From contig NZ_WEHZ01000004.1 in the NCBI RefSeq assembly GCF_012641745.1, forward strand, positions 62,001-126,000: a stretch of DNA of 64,000 nucleotides. The letters run 5' to 3'. The notes below the pieces were generated by a model. It made no database searches. It was not told the DNA's origin and saw only the letters and a list, made by a program, of their open reading frames with translations. A program made the translations under genes and the position numbers. Shown here piece by piece: positions 16,182 through 27,048 of this stretch (position 1 is the first letter of the stretch; every line of letters starts with the position of its first letter). Source of the stretch: Pseudoalteromonas peptidolytica (GTDB taxonomy: Bacteria > Pseudomonadota > Gammaproteobacteria > Enterobacterales > Alteromonadaceae).

Positions 16182-17993
16182 CTACTTTGCGTCCTGCTTA
16201 GCCTTGTCTAGGTGAGCTGCAAAGTCTTTTGCATCTAAAAAGCCGGTGACGCGATGTGCTGGCATCTCGTTGCCTTGGCTATCAAAAATTAAAATGGTGG
16301 GTAAGCCAAATACCGTAAACGCTTCCATGATCTCTTGGGTATTATCATTAGCTTTGGTTAAGTCGAGTTTTAATAACTCGTAGTCTTTAAACTGTGCTTG
16401 TACCTCGGGAGTTGGGAAGGTGTACTTCTCGAACTCTTTACAGGCCACACACCAATCAGCATATAAATCCACAATTGGCACTTTACCTTTAGCATTAGCC
16501 TCTGCAATGGCTACTTCAAGCGCAGCTAGGTCTGGCAGTAATTTAAACTTTTTTTCTGCCGATGCGGCTTCAGTTTGAGTGGTTACTGCATTAACTACTG
16601 GCTTAGGTGCTGGAAAAAAACTGCTTTTTAAGGCAAATAAGCCAACGATAAATAAAGTGATAGCAAAACCCCACAGAGTGGTTTTACCTTTACTCGTTTG
16701 CAATTGGCTTTGCCAGTAATGTAAGTAAAGTGCTGTTGCAACGGCAAGGCCACCAGCCAAAGCAATGATCACGGTAGCATCAAGGATGCGCTCTAGCAGG
16801 ATGAGTGGTACAAATAGCATCACAAAACCAAATAGCGTCTTGACCTGATCCATCCAGCCTCCAGCTTTTGGTAGTAACTTACCACCAGAAGTACCTAGCA
16901 ATAATAGCGGTAAGCCCATGCCCAAACTCAGTGCATAGAGTGTTAGCGCACCGACAACATAATCGCCACTTTGCGCGACAAACAGGAGAGCACCAGACAA
17001 AGGTGCGGTGGTACAAGGGGATGCAATAAGGCCCGATAAGACACCCATTACAAACACACCCCAATAATTGCCGCCTTTTTGTTTGTTACTGAGCTGGGTG
17101 AGTTTATCCATCATGCTGCTTGGTAGGCGGATCTCGTATAGCCCAAACATTGATAGCGCGAGTGCAACGAACAAGATACTAAAGCTGATAAGTACCGCAG
17201 GATGCTGCAAGTAGCCTTGAATTTGGCCACCAAAGTAAGCAACAACAAGGCCAAGTGCGGCATAGGTAACGGCCATGCCTTGTACATAAACAAAAGATAA
17301 ACTGAACGCTTTTTTAGTTGAAAGCCCCTGTTGACCTGCGATTAAGCTCGACAAAATAGGGAACATGGGGAACACACAGGGAGTAAAAGCAAGCCCAATA
17401 CCAAGACCAAAGAACGTCAAAATATTTGCAAGCAAGCTGCGCTGCATTAATTGCTCAGTAAAAGACAAATTGTCGTCATCCACAGGACGGCTTGTGTTTT
17501 GAATCTCAGCGTCTGTCTCTGGAGCTTTGTTTGATGTGGCTTTTGGCTGTTCTCCTGCAATCGTGCTTAACGGCACTTCAACGATTTCTGGTGGGTAACA
17601 AAGCCCAGCTTCTGCACAGCCTTGATAGCGGATTTTTACAACCGCTCCAGGTTGAATATTATCGAGTTTAGAAATAACAGATAAATGATTGAAAAAGACT
17701 TCAGTGCGGCCAAAAAACTCATCCTCAATCATCACGCCTTTTTCTAACTCTGGCACTTTGATGTCGGCTTGTTTGGCGATGATTTGCAGATTTTTCTTAT
17801 ACAAGTAATAGCCATCAGCGATGTCCCAACCGACAAACAATGTTTTTCCTTGTTGGTCAAAATCAAACTTAAATGCTTCGTTTACAGGTAAAAAGGTTTG
17901 TTGCTTTGGCGCTAACAAGCTGTCTAGCACAGCATTATTTGCCTGTGCTGGAAGCCATATTAACAGCGAAAAAAGAACTACTAAGAGTCGCAT
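16182..17993 (-). CDS. dsbD: Thiol:disulfide interchange protein DsbD
   Basis: A 603-residue inner-membrane reductase with three parts. A signal peptide and periplasmic alpha domain carry the CAEAGLCYPP cysteine pair. A central eight-helix beta domain has TPCVFPMFPIL and SPCTTAPLSG. A C-terminal thioredoxin-like gamma domain has DWCVACKEFE. It passes electrons from cytoplasmic thioredoxin to periplasmic partners such as DsbC and cytochrome maturation proteins. The start ATG 17993 shares a base with the cutA stop (TAATG), giving tight coupling and a proper signal peptide (MRLLVVLFSLLIWLPAQA). Confidence 0.97.
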   Translation of the reverse strand: MRLLVVLFSLLIWLPAQANNAVLDSLLAPKQQTFLPVNEAFKFDFDQQGKTLFVGWDIADGYYLYKKNLQIIAKQADIKVPELEKGVMIEDEFFGRTEVFFNHLSVISKLDNIQPGAVVKIRYQGCAEAGLCYPPEIVEVPLSTIAGEQPKATSNKAPETDAEIQNTSRPVDDDNLSFTEQLMQRSLLANILTFFGLGIGLAFTPCVFPMFPILSSLIAGQQGLSTKKAFSLSFVYVQGMAVTYAALGLVVAYFGGQIQGYLQHPAVLISFSILFVALALSMFGLYEIRLPSSMMDKLTQLSNKQKGGNYWGVFVMGVLSGLIASPCTTAPLSGALLFVAQSGDYVVGALTLYALSLGMGLPLLLLGTSGGKLLPKAGGWMDQVKTLFGFVMLFVPLILLERILDATVIIALAGGLAVATALYLHYWQSQLQTSKGKTTLWGFAITLFIVGLFALKSSFFPAPKPVVNAVTTQTEAASAEKKFKLLPDLAALEVAIAEANAKGKVPIVDLYADWCVACKEFEKYTFPTPEVQAQFKDYELLKLDLTKANDNTQEIMEAFTVFGLPTILIFDSQGNEMPAHRVTGFLDAKDFAAHLDKAKQDAK

Positions 17994-18325
17994 TACAATA
18001 GTACCTCGTCCATCCATTTAAAATAAGCTAGGTTGCCACTAGTAACATCCACAACTTGAATTTCAGGGACATCATAGCTGTGAAGATCACGAATAGCAGC
18101 CATCACTTGCTCTAGTTTTTCGGATTTTGTCTTAATTAACAGCTTGGTTTCGCGCGCGTGCTCCACCTGACCTTCCCAAACATAAATAGATTCTACTTCT
18201 GGGATTAGGTTCACACACGCTGCGAGTTTTTGCTCTACAAGTTGCGCTGCAATTTTACGTGCTTCGGTAACGGATCCGCATGTAGATAAGACGAGTTTAT
18301 ATCTTATACCCATAGCTATTTCCAT
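17993..18325 (-). CDS. cutA: Divalent-cation tolerance protein CutA
   Basis: A 110-residue protein of the CutA1 trimer family: LSTCGSVTEARKIAAQLVEQKLAACVNLIPEV in the first half, then YVWEGQV, LLIKTK and the YDVPEI motif. An alternative ATG at 18313 (MGIRYK) has a slightly better ribosome site and would give 106 residues. The protein is linked to metal tolerance, but its biochemical role is unclear. It is coupled to dsbD, the usual arrangement in E. coli as well. Confidence 0.95.
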   Translation of the reverse strand: MEIAMGIRYKLVLSTCGSVTEARKIAAQLVEQKLAACVNLIPEVESIYVWEGQVEHARETKLLIKTKSEKLEQVMAAIRDLHSYDVPEIQVVDVTSGNLAYFKWMDEVLL

Positions 18326-18442
18326 TTTAGGGTTGGTAATGGCATCTTAGCGGATAGCGCCTCTTTTCTAAAGCGTCTAACTTGCATCGCTTGAATTAAG
18401 ACCTTGGCACCCATATTTATCTTTCGTAGATTTGGAGAAAGT

Positions 18443-18955
18443 ATGTTTAGATTCTTATTTATTTTATTTATTGCCATTCCGATTATTGAAATTGCGTTGC
18501 TGATCCAAGTCAGCGAGGTAATAGGCGGGTTTGCGACGATTGCCCTTGTGATAGCAACCGCCATTCTAGGTGCGAGACTTGTCAAACAGCAAGGCTTGGG
18601 AGCTTACGTTAATGTTCAACAGCAGATGTCCCGAGGACAGTTGCCTGCTCAAGATTTGTTTACCGGCTTGTGTGTGATCATCGCTGGTGTTTTGTTAATG
18701 ACGCCTGGGATCATGACCGACGTACTAGGGTTTTTACTGTTAACACCCGCAGTTAGAAAAAAGCTGGCGCAGTCACTGCTGGCCCATGCCACCGTAAAAG
18801 TGCAAACAGGCATGCACTCAGGTCAGTCACCGTTTGCTAATCAATCACGCGAAGAACGTGCGGAACAGCAGGAAGAAATTAGAGATCCATTTAAAAATCA
18901 ATCGGGTAGAAATTCTTCAACAACGATTGAAGGTGAATACGAAAGAAAAGACTAA
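18443..18955 (+). CDS. fxsA: FxsA-family membrane protein
   Basis: A 170-residue protein. ATG 18443 (MFRFLFILF) is preceded by GGAG at 7-bp spacing, so I prefer it to the frame start at 18404. It has membrane helices at about residues 2-25, 30-45 and 70-100, with the family sequence LGARLVKQQG and LLMTPGIMTD. The tail is polar. FxsA was named for suppression of phage T7 exclusion by the F plasmid; its cellular role is unknown. It precedes groESL, as in E. coli relatives, and is divergent from cutA. Confidence 0.93.
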   Translation: MFRFLFILFIAIPIIEIALLIQVSEVIGGFATIALVIATAILGARLVKQQGLGAYVNVQQQMSRGQLPAQDLFTGLCVIIAGVLLMTPGIMTDVLGFLLLTPAVRKKLAQSLLAHATVKVQTGMHSGQSPFANQSREERAEQQEEIRDPFKNQSGRNSSTTIEGEYERKD

Positions 18956-18973
18956 AATTTTTTAGTTTTTTCT

Positions 18974-19003
18974 CTTGGGTTTTAATTTGCCCATCCCCAT
19001 AAA
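18974..19003 (+). promoter_or_regulatory. Sigma-32 heat-shock promoter of groESL
   Basis: CTTGGGT (18974-18980), 14 bp, then CCCCATAAA (18995-19003) matches the sigma-32 consensus CTTGAAA-N14-CCCCATNT at nearly all positions. It lies about 110 bp before groES. No CIRCE inverted repeat is seen, as expected for this group. Confidence 0.85.
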
Positions 19004-19111
19004 TGAAAGCAATTAAAATTGCGTGTGTTAACCACAACCTGTGGATGTAACACCGCCTTAAAAAAGCATTATTTCTGTCATTGTTCAGAAACTGTTAGGA
19101 GAACTATATAA

Positions 19112-19399
19112 ATGAACATTCGTCCTTTACATGATCGCGTCATTGTTAAGCGTCTTGAAGAAGAAACAAAGTCAGCTGGCGGCATTGTGTTAACCGGTTC
19201 TGCGGCTGAAAAGTCTTCACGTGGTGAAGTGGTTGCAGTAGGCAACGGCCGCGTGTTGGACAATGGTGAAACTAAAGCATTACAAGTAAAAGCGGGCGAC
19301 ACAGTGTTGTTCGGCTCTTACATCGAAAAGACTGAAAAGATCGAAGGTCAAGAGTACTTGATCATGCGTGAAGATAACATCTTAGGCATCGTAGAATAA
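19112..19399 (+). CDS. groS: Co-chaperonin GroES
   Basis: A 95-residue protein of standard length, starting [14 protein letters not shown]. It has the mobile loop region ([16 protein letters not shown]) and the roof/core motif [10 protein letters not shown]. It forms the heptameric lid of GroEL. The sigma-32 promoter upstream and groEL 50 bp downstream define the operon. The AGGAG ribosome site is clear. Confidence 0.99.
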   Translation: MNIRPLHDRVIVKRLEEETKSAGGIVLTGSAAEKSSRGEVVAVGNGRVLDNGETKALQVKAGDTVLFGSYIEKTEKIEGQEYLIMREDNILGIVE

Positions 19400-19413
19400 T
19401 TAATACTTTTTAG

Positions 19414-21096
<1,683 letters not shown>

Positions 21097-21125
21097 TAAA
21101 CATCATCTCCTAAGCATCTCGCTTC

Positions 21126-21152
21126 AAAACCCAGCTTCGGCTGGGTTTTTGC
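21126..21152 (+). terminator. Rho-independent terminator of groESL
   Basis: AAAACCCAGC and GCTGGGTTTTT pair around a TTCG tetraloop, a very stable hairpin with a T-run. Confidence 0.92.
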
Positions 21153-21180
21153 TTTTGAGCAATACAAGATATGTATTTAA

Positions 21181-21380
21181 TACCAATCAAACTTAATACT
21201 TGCTCAATTTGAAGAAGTAAATCTGACGCTAAAAATTTCTTATTTAGAGCAACTAAACAGCAAAATTTTTGCCTTGCCTATACGGATGCAAGTACCTTAG
21301 CGATATCAGGACGCGGTAGCAGGGTTATCGACAAGGTTTTCTCGTCTTAAAATAGACTACTTAATTAAGATAATTAGCAT
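21181..21380. repeat. Dispersed inverted-repeat element, copy 2 (inverted)
   Basis: A diverged reverse-orientation copy of the element at 8894-9101. Shared blocks, read on this strand, include CTTGCTCAATTTGAAG, AGTAAATCTGACGC, AATTTCTTATTTAGA, GTTATCGACAAGGTTTTCTC and ACTTAATTAAG. The left end is TACCAAT; the right end is worn (AATTAGCAT). Between 21381 and 21543 nothing further is seen except the promoter and ribosome site of the next gene. Confidence 0.85.
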
Positions 21381-21543
21381 AACTTTACTCGACAAAACTG
21401 AGAACATTTACCAATAACGTCGGTCTTACTATTATATTGATGAAAATGTAGCTAATTGTCACACTGCGTAAAAGGGTGTGATCCTGCTTTACTTCGTATT
21501 GATAAAGAGTAAGGTGGTGATAGAGCTTGAAGGAGATCTAAAG

Positions 21544-22029
21544 ATGAAATTACCAATGACATTAGTTGCCCTGTGTCTGACACCATTATTTGTAAATGCA
21601 GGTGAAGTTTCGGTGACTTGGAAAGACTTTAAAGAGTACCGTGATGTGCGCCCAGGTAATGAAACACGCGGGTCCTTTTATGAGCGTGTGGAGAAGCAAT
21701 TTACCAAGCATATGGAGGAGTTAGCTGAGCAGTTGCCGGAAGGTTATAAACTAGCAGTTAGCTTCGATGAAATAGACCTAGCTGGTGATGTACATTATGG
21801 AATATCAGATATTCGTGTGATAAAGCCGATCCATTTTCCGCGTTTAGAAATTAGCTACCAGCTAACGGATCAAGCAGGTAAAACTATTGCACAAGAAAAC
21901 GCAGTAAAATTAAAAGACATGTCGTTTATGGATAGAATCAAACGCGGCTTAGATGAATCTTTTTATTATGAGAAGCGTTTGTTGACAGAATGGTTTGAAG
22001 ACGACCTGATGAAAAAAGTGAGTTTATAA
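21544..22029 (+). CDS. Periplasmic DUF3016-family protein
   Basis: A 161-residue protein. A near-perfect AAGGAG site six bases before ATG 21544 sets the start, giving a signal peptide (MKLPMTLVALCLTPLFVNA) cut before GEVSVTWKDFKEYRDVRP. The mature part is typical of DUF3016: an early WxxxxxYxDV motif, a middle AVSFDEIDLAGD and a charged C-terminal half (RRxxEWFEDDL-like). No function is known for the family. It is monocistronic. Confidence 0.8.
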   Translation: MKLPMTLVALCLTPLFVNAGEVSVTWKDFKEYRDVRPGNETRGSFYERVEKQFTKHMEELAEQLPEGYKLAVSFDEIDLAGDVHYGISDIRVIKPIHFPRLEISYQLTDQAGKTIAQENAVKLKDMSFMDRIKRGLDESFYYEKRLLTEWFEDDLMKKVSL

Positions 22030-22062
22030 ATGAACTTTAGGCGCTCTTATTAGATAAGGTTG

Positions 22063-22084
22063 CACGCAGCGTTTTGGCTGCGTG
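22063..22084. terminator. Bidirectional hairpin between convergent genes
   Basis: CACGCAGC and GCTGCGTG flank a short T-rich loop, followed by TTTACG. It lies between the stops of the DUF3016 gene and the convergent small gene. Confidence 0.65.
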
Positions 22085-22097
22085 TTTACGTATAGTG

Positions 22098-22391
22098 TTA
22101 TTTAAACGTCGCGAGTAGCTGCAATAGAGATTGGAGCTTTTTAACCACCAACGCCAGTTTTTGCTCGTCAATTTCTTCAGTTTTAGATAGACCTTCAACA
22201 TCGGCTGCAACATCTAAAACATATGGCTTAAAGCGCTTAGCTTCAAACGTAAATCCCGCTTCTTCTGTAAATAGTGCTTTAAACTTACCGTGGCCTTGCT
22301 GTTGCAAGTCATCAAGCTTTTTATCCGCATCTAGTGCTTGGCGGTATACGATCTTGAGGTTTTCATTGAGTTTTTCGATAACGGCTTGCAT
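22098..22391 (-). CDS. Small helical protein of unknown function
   Basis: A 97-residue, charged protein with no signal peptide or membrane segment. It is predicted mostly helical by eye: MQAVIEKLNENLKIVYRQA and LDADKKLDDLQQQ have heptad-like hydrophobic spacing. The C-terminus (KLALVVKKLQSLLQLLATF) is amphipathic. I do not recognise the family. It is monocistronic, convergent with the DUF3016 gene, and lies just before the EF-P modification genes. Real coding is supported by its composition and its ATG. Confidence 0.65.
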   Translation of the reverse strand: MQAVIEKLNENLKIVYRQALDADKKLDDLQQQGHGKFKALFTEEAGFTFEAKRFKPYVLDVAADVEGLSKTEEIDEQKLALVVKKLQSLLQLLATFK

Positions 22392-22576
22392 GGTCAGTCC
22401 TAATCGCCCTACTAAAAGCGCTTATTTTAAGGGTTTCATTTACAAATGTCAGGTGTAAATCTACTCTTTTAAAGGTAGTAAAAAGGGATTGGAAATTTAT
22501 CTCAAAATTTACCCTAAAGGTTTAGCTTTGTATGCCGATACCTTATCTGATCCATCAAAAAGTTAGGTAATCACTT

Positions 22577-22786
22577 ATGAATATTTCCGGAAGTAACCTA
22601 CCTGCTATGTCTGGAGCGAGTCAAAGTGGCGAAGTATACAGCGCTGCATTGGCAAAAAAGCAACAGAAAGCAGATGGACAAGCCGCGCTTGCATTAATTG
22701 AATCTGCGGGTAACAGTGCTGCTGCACAAACACCTGCTAAATCAGTAACTGCAACGTTAGGCAACAACATCAACACATACGCTTAA
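22577..22786 (+). CDS. Short Ala-rich protein, possibly YjfB motility-protein-like
   Basis: A 69-residue protein with MNISGS at the N-terminus and a middle segment (AALAKKQQKADGQAALALIESA) that recalls the KKALDxxxxQGxAxLxLI pattern of short putative motility proteins (YjfB type). The similarity is weak and from memory. It has an AGGTAA ribosome site and its own strong terminator at 22843, which supports a real transcribed gene. Function unknown. Confidence 0.55.
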   Translation: MNISGSNLPAMSGASQSGEVYSAALAKKQQKADGQAALALIESAGNSAAAQTPAKSVTATLGNNINTYA

Positions 22787-22842
22787 TTGCTATGAGTTGA
22801 TGGCACGTTGTCTTCGGTTGTCCGATAGCTATGTGCAAAAGC

Positions 22843-22875
22843 AATCGGTGCTAGGGTCATTAGCACCGATTTTTT
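22843..22875 (+). terminator. Rho-independent terminator
   Basis: AATCGGTGCTA and TAGCACCGATT are a perfect 11-bp stem around GGGTCAT, then TTTT. It follows the small gene at 22577 and faces the epmB stop. Confidence 0.9.
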
Positions 22876-22881
22876 GCGCTC

Positions 22882-23898
22882 TTAACCGAGTAAATCTAGG
22901 TCAACCGGCGTTTTACTTGGCTGACCGCCAATCTCTCGCACTAATTTAGGCACTAAAAATCCAGGCAACGTTTCTAAAAGCTCAGCCATAAGGGCTTTGG
23001 CTTCTGCTTCTTCAACATCGAAGTGGCTAGCCCCTTCTACTTTATCAAGCAAATGCAAATAATAAGGCAGTATATCCGCATCGAATAAGGCTTCACTCAA
23101 TTGGGCTTGAGTTGCAGCATCGTTGTTAATTCCCTTGAGCAGTACAGCTTGGTTCAGTAAAGTCACATTTGCTTGTTTTAGCTGTTTCATTGCGGCTTTA
23201 AAGTGTTTGTCAATTTCATTCGGGTGGTTGATATGGTTAACCAAAATCACCTTTAAATGACTCTGTGCTAAACGTTGGCATAATGCCTCGGTTATTCTCG
23301 TTGGGATCACCACTGGTAGGCGGCTATGAATACGCAAACGTTTGATTTGTGGTATCGTCTCTAATTGTTCTAACACCCAAGCTATCATGTCGTCTTTGGC
23401 CATCAGCGGATCACCGCCGCTTAAGATCACCTCATTGATTTCAGGGTGGGTGCGTAGGTAATCAAACACTGGGGCTAAGGTGCGTTTATTGACCTGATTA
23501 TCTTGATAAGGAAAGTGGCGTCGAAAGCAGTAACGGCAGTTGACCGCACAGCCGGTTTTGAGCATGAGTAATACTCGAGAGCGATACTTATGTAGCAGCC
23601 CCGGCACTGGAGCGTCCTGTTCTTCGAGTGGATCTTTACTAAATCCCGCTTCGGTTAAATATTCCTGATGTACCGGCAGCACTTGTAATAGCAAAGGATC
23701 GTAACGATCTCCGTGGCGCATTTTATCAATAAATGGGCGTGGTACTCGCATAGGAAACAAGCGCTTAGCTGCAAAGTCTCGTGCATTAAAATGGTCTTGC
23801 AACCCTAGGATGTTAAGTAGCTCCTGTGGGTCAGTGACAACATTTGCTAATTCTTTTTGCCAGTTAGTCTGCAAATTTACTTCATTTATTTGTATCAT
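22882..23898 (-). CDS. epmB: EF-P beta-lysylation protein EpmB (lysine 2,3-aminomutase)
   Basis: A 338-residue radical SAM enzyme. The cluster motif is CAVNCRYCFR (CxxxCxxC), with SGGDPLM nearby and the PLP-binding region in the C-terminal third. It makes (R)-beta-lysine, which EpmA attaches to EF-P. The gene is divergent from efp with only 42 bp between the starts, and epmA follows efp, so the three EF-P modification genes are together. Confidence 0.95.
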   Translation of the reverse strand: MIQINEVNLQTNWQKELANVVTDPQELLNILGLQDHFNARDFAAKRLFPMRVPRPFIDKMRHGDRYDPLLLQVLPVHQEYLTEAGFSKDPLEEQDAPVPGLLHKYRSRVLLMLKTGCAVNCRYCFRRHFPYQDNQVNKRTLAPVFDYLRTHPEINEVILSGGDPLMAKDDMIAWVLEQLETIPQIKRLRIHSRLPVVIPTRITEALCQRLAQSHLKVILVNHINHPNEIDKHFKAAMKQLKQANVTLLNQAVLLKGINNDAATQAQLSEALFDADILPYYLHLLDKVEGASHFDVEEAEAKALMAELLETLPGFLVPKLVREIGGQPSKTPVDLDLLG

Positions 23899-23940
23899 TA
23901 GCAGGTTAATTACTCGAATATACGTAGATTAGAGGATACG

Positions 23941-24507
23941 ATGGCGAATTATAGCACCAACGAGTTCAAGGGCGGTCTAAAAATTATGATCGATGGCGAG
24001 CCTTGTTCTATCTTAGAAAATGAAATGGTCAAGCCTGGCAAAGGACAAGCGTTTAACCGCGTTAAGATCCGCAAGCTTATCTCAGGTAAAGTATTAGAAA
24101 AAACATTTAAGTCTGGTGATTCAGTTGAAGGTGCAGACGTTATAGACACAGATCTTGCTTACCTATATACAGATGGTGAGTTCTGGCACTTTATGAATAA
24201 CGACACGTTTGAACAAATCGCTGCGGATGAAAAAGCGGTAGGCGAGAACGTAAAATGGCTCGTTGAAAATGACGTTTGTACTATTACGCTTTGGAACGGC
24301 AACCCAATTGCTGTAACGCCGCCAAATTTTGTTGAGCTTGAGATCACCGAGACGGATCCTGGCCTGAAAGGTGACACCGCAGGTACTGGTGGTAAGCCTG
24401 CCACATTGAGCACGGGTGCTGTTGTACGCGTTCCTTTGTTTGTTCAAATTGGTGAAGTGATTAAAGTTGACACGCGCAGTGGCGAATACGTTAGCCGCGT
24501 AAAATAA
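23941..24507 (+). CDS. efp: Elongation factor P
   Basis: A 188-residue translation factor with three domains. The loop [10 protein letters not shown] carries the modified lysine K34 (PGKG). It relieves ribosome stalling at polyproline sequences. Presence of K34 with epmA and epmB nearby shows the beta-lysylation type, not rhamnosylation (which uses arginine). It is followed by a terminator just before epmA. Confidence 0.98.
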   Translation: MANYSTNEFKGGLKIMIDGEPCSILENEMVKPGKGQAFNRVKIRKLISGKVLEKTFKSGDSVEGADVIDTDLAYLYTDGEFWHFMNNDTFEQIAADEKAVGENVKWLVENDVCTITLWNGNPIAVTPPNFVELEITETDPGLKGDTAGTGGKPATLSTGAVVRVPLFVQIGEVIKVDTRSGEYVSRVK

Positions 24508-24677
24508 ATATCACATCAACCTAAGTTGTTACACCATTTGTCTTAATGCTTTCTTAGTTTGAAAGAGTGATAAGCTGCAAAGAGTTGCCTTAATGGTAAT
24601 AAAATGCGCTAACTGCGCTATCAACAAGGCTTTTTGGCCTTTAAGTAAAGCGCTATATAAGACAAATAGGCATTGAT

Positions 24678-24705
24678 AAATCCCAGCATTAAGCTGGGAT
24701 TTTAT
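24678..24705 (+). terminator. Rho-independent terminator of efp
   Basis: AAATCCCAGC and GCTGGGATTTT pair around ATTAA. It ends only 14 bp before the epmA start, so epmA may have a promoter in 24508-24677 or depend on readthrough. Confidence 0.85.
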
Positions 24706-24718
24706 TGGAGTAGAAATA

Positions 24719-25690
24719 ATGGTAAATGATTGGCAGCCGAGCGCAAGCATAGAAACGCTAAGACATAGAGCCGCGATTTTAGCGAAAATACGGCAGTTTT
24801 TCGCAGCCCGAGAGGTAATGGAGGTAGAAACCCCAAGCCTCTCGCAGGCCTCAGTAACCGATCCCCATTTAGATACTTTCCATACACGTTTTGTTGGCCC
24901 AAATCATAGCCAAGGGTTGCCACTGTACTTACAAACTTCTCCAGAGTATGCCATGAAAAGGTTATTGGCAGCTGGAAGTGGCTCTATTTTTCAGCTTGGC
25001 AAAGCATTTCGTAATGAAGAGTCTGGCCGTCATCATAATCCAGAGTTCACTATGCTTGAGTATTATCAGGTGGGCTATGATGAATTTGAGCTAATGTCTG
25101 AATTAGATGAATTGATGCAGTATTTACTAGACTGTCCTGCAAGTGAGTCAATCAGCTATCAGCAGGCGTTTATTACCTATCTTGGGTTTGACCCACTAGC
25201 TATCTCTTTAAGCGACTTAAAAAAGCATGCCGAGCAGCGTGGTTATGGTGATATAGCCGCGATTGAAAATAACCCAGATACATTGCTACAGTTGTTGTTC
25301 TGTATGGAGATTGAGCCGCAAATTGGCCAACGAGTTCCGTGTTTTGTATATAATTTTCCTGCATCACAAGCTGCGCTTGCCAAGCTCAACCCGAAAGATA
25401 ATCGAGTTGCTGGGCGCTTCGAGCTGTATTATCAAAATATGGAACTGGCAAATGGTTTTAATGAGTTAACCGACGCAGCCGAGCAGCGTGCCCGTTTTAT
25501 GCAAGATAATCAGCTAAGAGCAGAAATGGGGCTTGATGCTGTTCCTGTCGATGAGCGTCTACTCGCAGCTCTTGATGCAGGCATTCCTGATTGTGCCGGC
25601 GTTGCGGTGGGAGTAGATAGATTGGTAATGCTGGCACTAAACAAAACGACCATAAGTGAAGTAATCAGTTTTGATGTTTCGCGGGCTTAA
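24719..25690 (+). CDS. epmA: EF-P lysyl-lysine ligase EpmA (GenX/PoxA)
   Basis: A 323-residue class II lysyl-tRNA synthetase paralogue lacking the anticodon-binding domain. Motif 2 is [20 protein letters not shown] and motif 3 is [12 protein letters not shown]. It attaches beta-lysine to K34 of EF-P. The start has a GGAG site at good spacing. The last codons and stop lie inside a long hairpin (25673-25706). Confidence 0.96.
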   Translation: MVNDWQPSASIETLRHRAAILAKIRQFFAAREVMEVETPSLSQASVTDPHLDTFHTRFVGPNHSQGLPLYLQTSPEYAMKRLLAAGSGSIFQLGKAFRNEESGRHHNPEFTMLEYYQVGYDEFELMSELDELMQYLLDCPASESISYQQAFITYLGFDPLAISLSDLKKHAEQRGYGDIAAIENNPDTLLQLLFCMEIEPQIGQRVPCFVYNFPASQAALAKLNPKDNRVAGRFELYYQNMELANGFNELTDAAEQRARFMQDNQLRAEMGLDAVPVDERLLAALDAGIPDCAGVAVGVDRLVMLALNKTTISEVISFDVSRA

Positions 25691-25706
25691 CGCACCGCGA
25701 AACATC
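25673..25706. terminator. 12-bp hairpin spanning the epmA stop codon
   Basis: GATGTTTCGCGG and CCGCGAAACATC pair perfectly, with the TAA stop in the 10-nt loop. There is no T-run, so it may be a 3'-end stabilising structure or a rho-dependent boundary facing the convergent chemoreceptor gene. Confidence 0.6.
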
Positions 25707-25740
25707 TGGGGTAAGAGCAAATAGTGATCCTAAGTTTAGG

Positions 25741-26967
25741 CTATTTATGTGAAACAAACCGTTTCAGCTCTTTTTGGGTTGTTTCTGTAAGTTTTTGGGC
25801 GCTTTGACATTCAGCCAATGCACTATCTATTTGCGATTTTGAGTGCTGCCCCAATTCAACAATTTGCTGCACAGCTTGATGGGTGTGCTTTTGTGTCTCT
25901 TCCAGTTGGTGCACTGCGCTGACAATTTCTTCCAATTGTGCTTGATTGCGCTCAAAATCATCACTCATTGAGATAAAGCCATTGGATGTCTCACTAATGG
26001 CTTTTTCGGCAGAAACCGAGTGTGAAATAAGTTGCTCTGATTCTTGATTGGTTTCGCCAACAAGTACGTTCATCTTATTGATAAAGTCACTAATTTGGCG
26101 TGTGGCGTCATTTACTTTGACGGAGAGTGCTCTTACCTCATCGGCAACCACGGCAAACCCTCGACCTGCTTCTCCTGCTCGGGCAGCTTCAATCGCGGCG
26201 TTGAGCGCAAGTAAATTAGTCTGATCCGAAAACTCTTCAACCATTTTTAGGATACTGCGGATATTTTCGCTGTTCTCTTTTAGCCCCAGCACCGTCGATG
26301 AAAAGTTACCAAGCAGTGTGGTGATTTGTTTTACTTCAGCTACCAATTTAGTGACGGTTTGTGATGAGCCTCTCACGAAGTGCAGGCTCTCTGTATTGGC
26401 CTGATATACTTGATCCGTATTGTGAACAATGCTTTGTAAGCTATGGCTAACCTGATCAGAGGCTGCAATGATGGTATCGCCCTGACTTAACTGCTGCTGA
26501 CCGTAGCTTGCGGTACTTTGCATTGATGCTGTGACATCATGATTGCTTTGGGTTGCAGCAGCGGCACTTTGATAGGTCTTTTCTAATAGTTCGCTTAAAT
26601 GAGTGGTAAAAGAATTGTATTGTTCGCTGAGATCTCTAAATTCGTCAAAGGTAAACTGAGGCAATTTGGCATCTAAATTACCATCTTGGCGGTTAATTCG
26701 CTCTAATGACTCTTTCATTGCTTGTACTGGGCGGACAATTAAAAAGCGCATGTAGAACACAGTAAAACCAAATGCTGCAATAATCACAATAGCTAGCAGC
26801 CAGAATGCGGCCAGACTGGCGTCGGCGCTCACCAGCTCAGAATAAAGCCAAATCAAGCTAATGATTTGAAAAAGCAGTAAAAATCCTAGGTTACCAACTA
26901 TTTTACGAGTGAGTGTGAAGAAAAAGGTTTCTTCGATAAAATTATAAATGCGCATATATAAACTCAT
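25741..26967 (-). CDS. Methyl-accepting chemotaxis protein
   Basis: A 408-residue receptor with two closely spaced membrane helices (about residues 23-45 and 50-72), so almost no periplasmic sensor. A HAMP-like linker ([19 protein letters not shown]) and the signalling domain follow. The hairpin core is [34 protein letters not shown]. It would signal to CheA/CheW. Sensing may be of membrane or cytoplasmic state because the sensor is missing. It is monocistronic. Confidence 0.92.
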   Translation of the reverse strand: MSLYMRIYNFIEETFFFTLTRKIVGNLGFLLLFQIISLIWLYSELVSADASLAAFWLLAIVIIAAFGFTVFYMRFLIVRPVQAMKESLERINRQDGNLDAKLPQFTFDEFRDLSEQYNSFTTHLSELLEKTYQSAAAATQSNHDVTASMQSTASYGQQQLSQGDTIIAASDQVSHSLQSIVHNTDQVYQANTESLHFVRGSSQTVTKLVAEVKQITTLLGNFSSTVLGLKENSENIRSILKMVEEFSDQTNLLALNAAIEAARAGEAGRGFAVVADEVRALSVKVNDATRQISDFINKMNVLVGETNQESEQLISHSVSAEKAISETSNGFISMSDDFERNQAQLEEIVSAVHQLEETQKHTHQAVQQIVELGQHSKSQIDSALAECQSAQKLTETTQKELKRFVSHK

Positions 26968-27048
26968 ATTGGGCTCATCATTGTGCCACTTTATTTGTCT
27001 CAGTATAGATGAGCTAAATGGAATAACAATGCTAAAGCGATCAACTAG

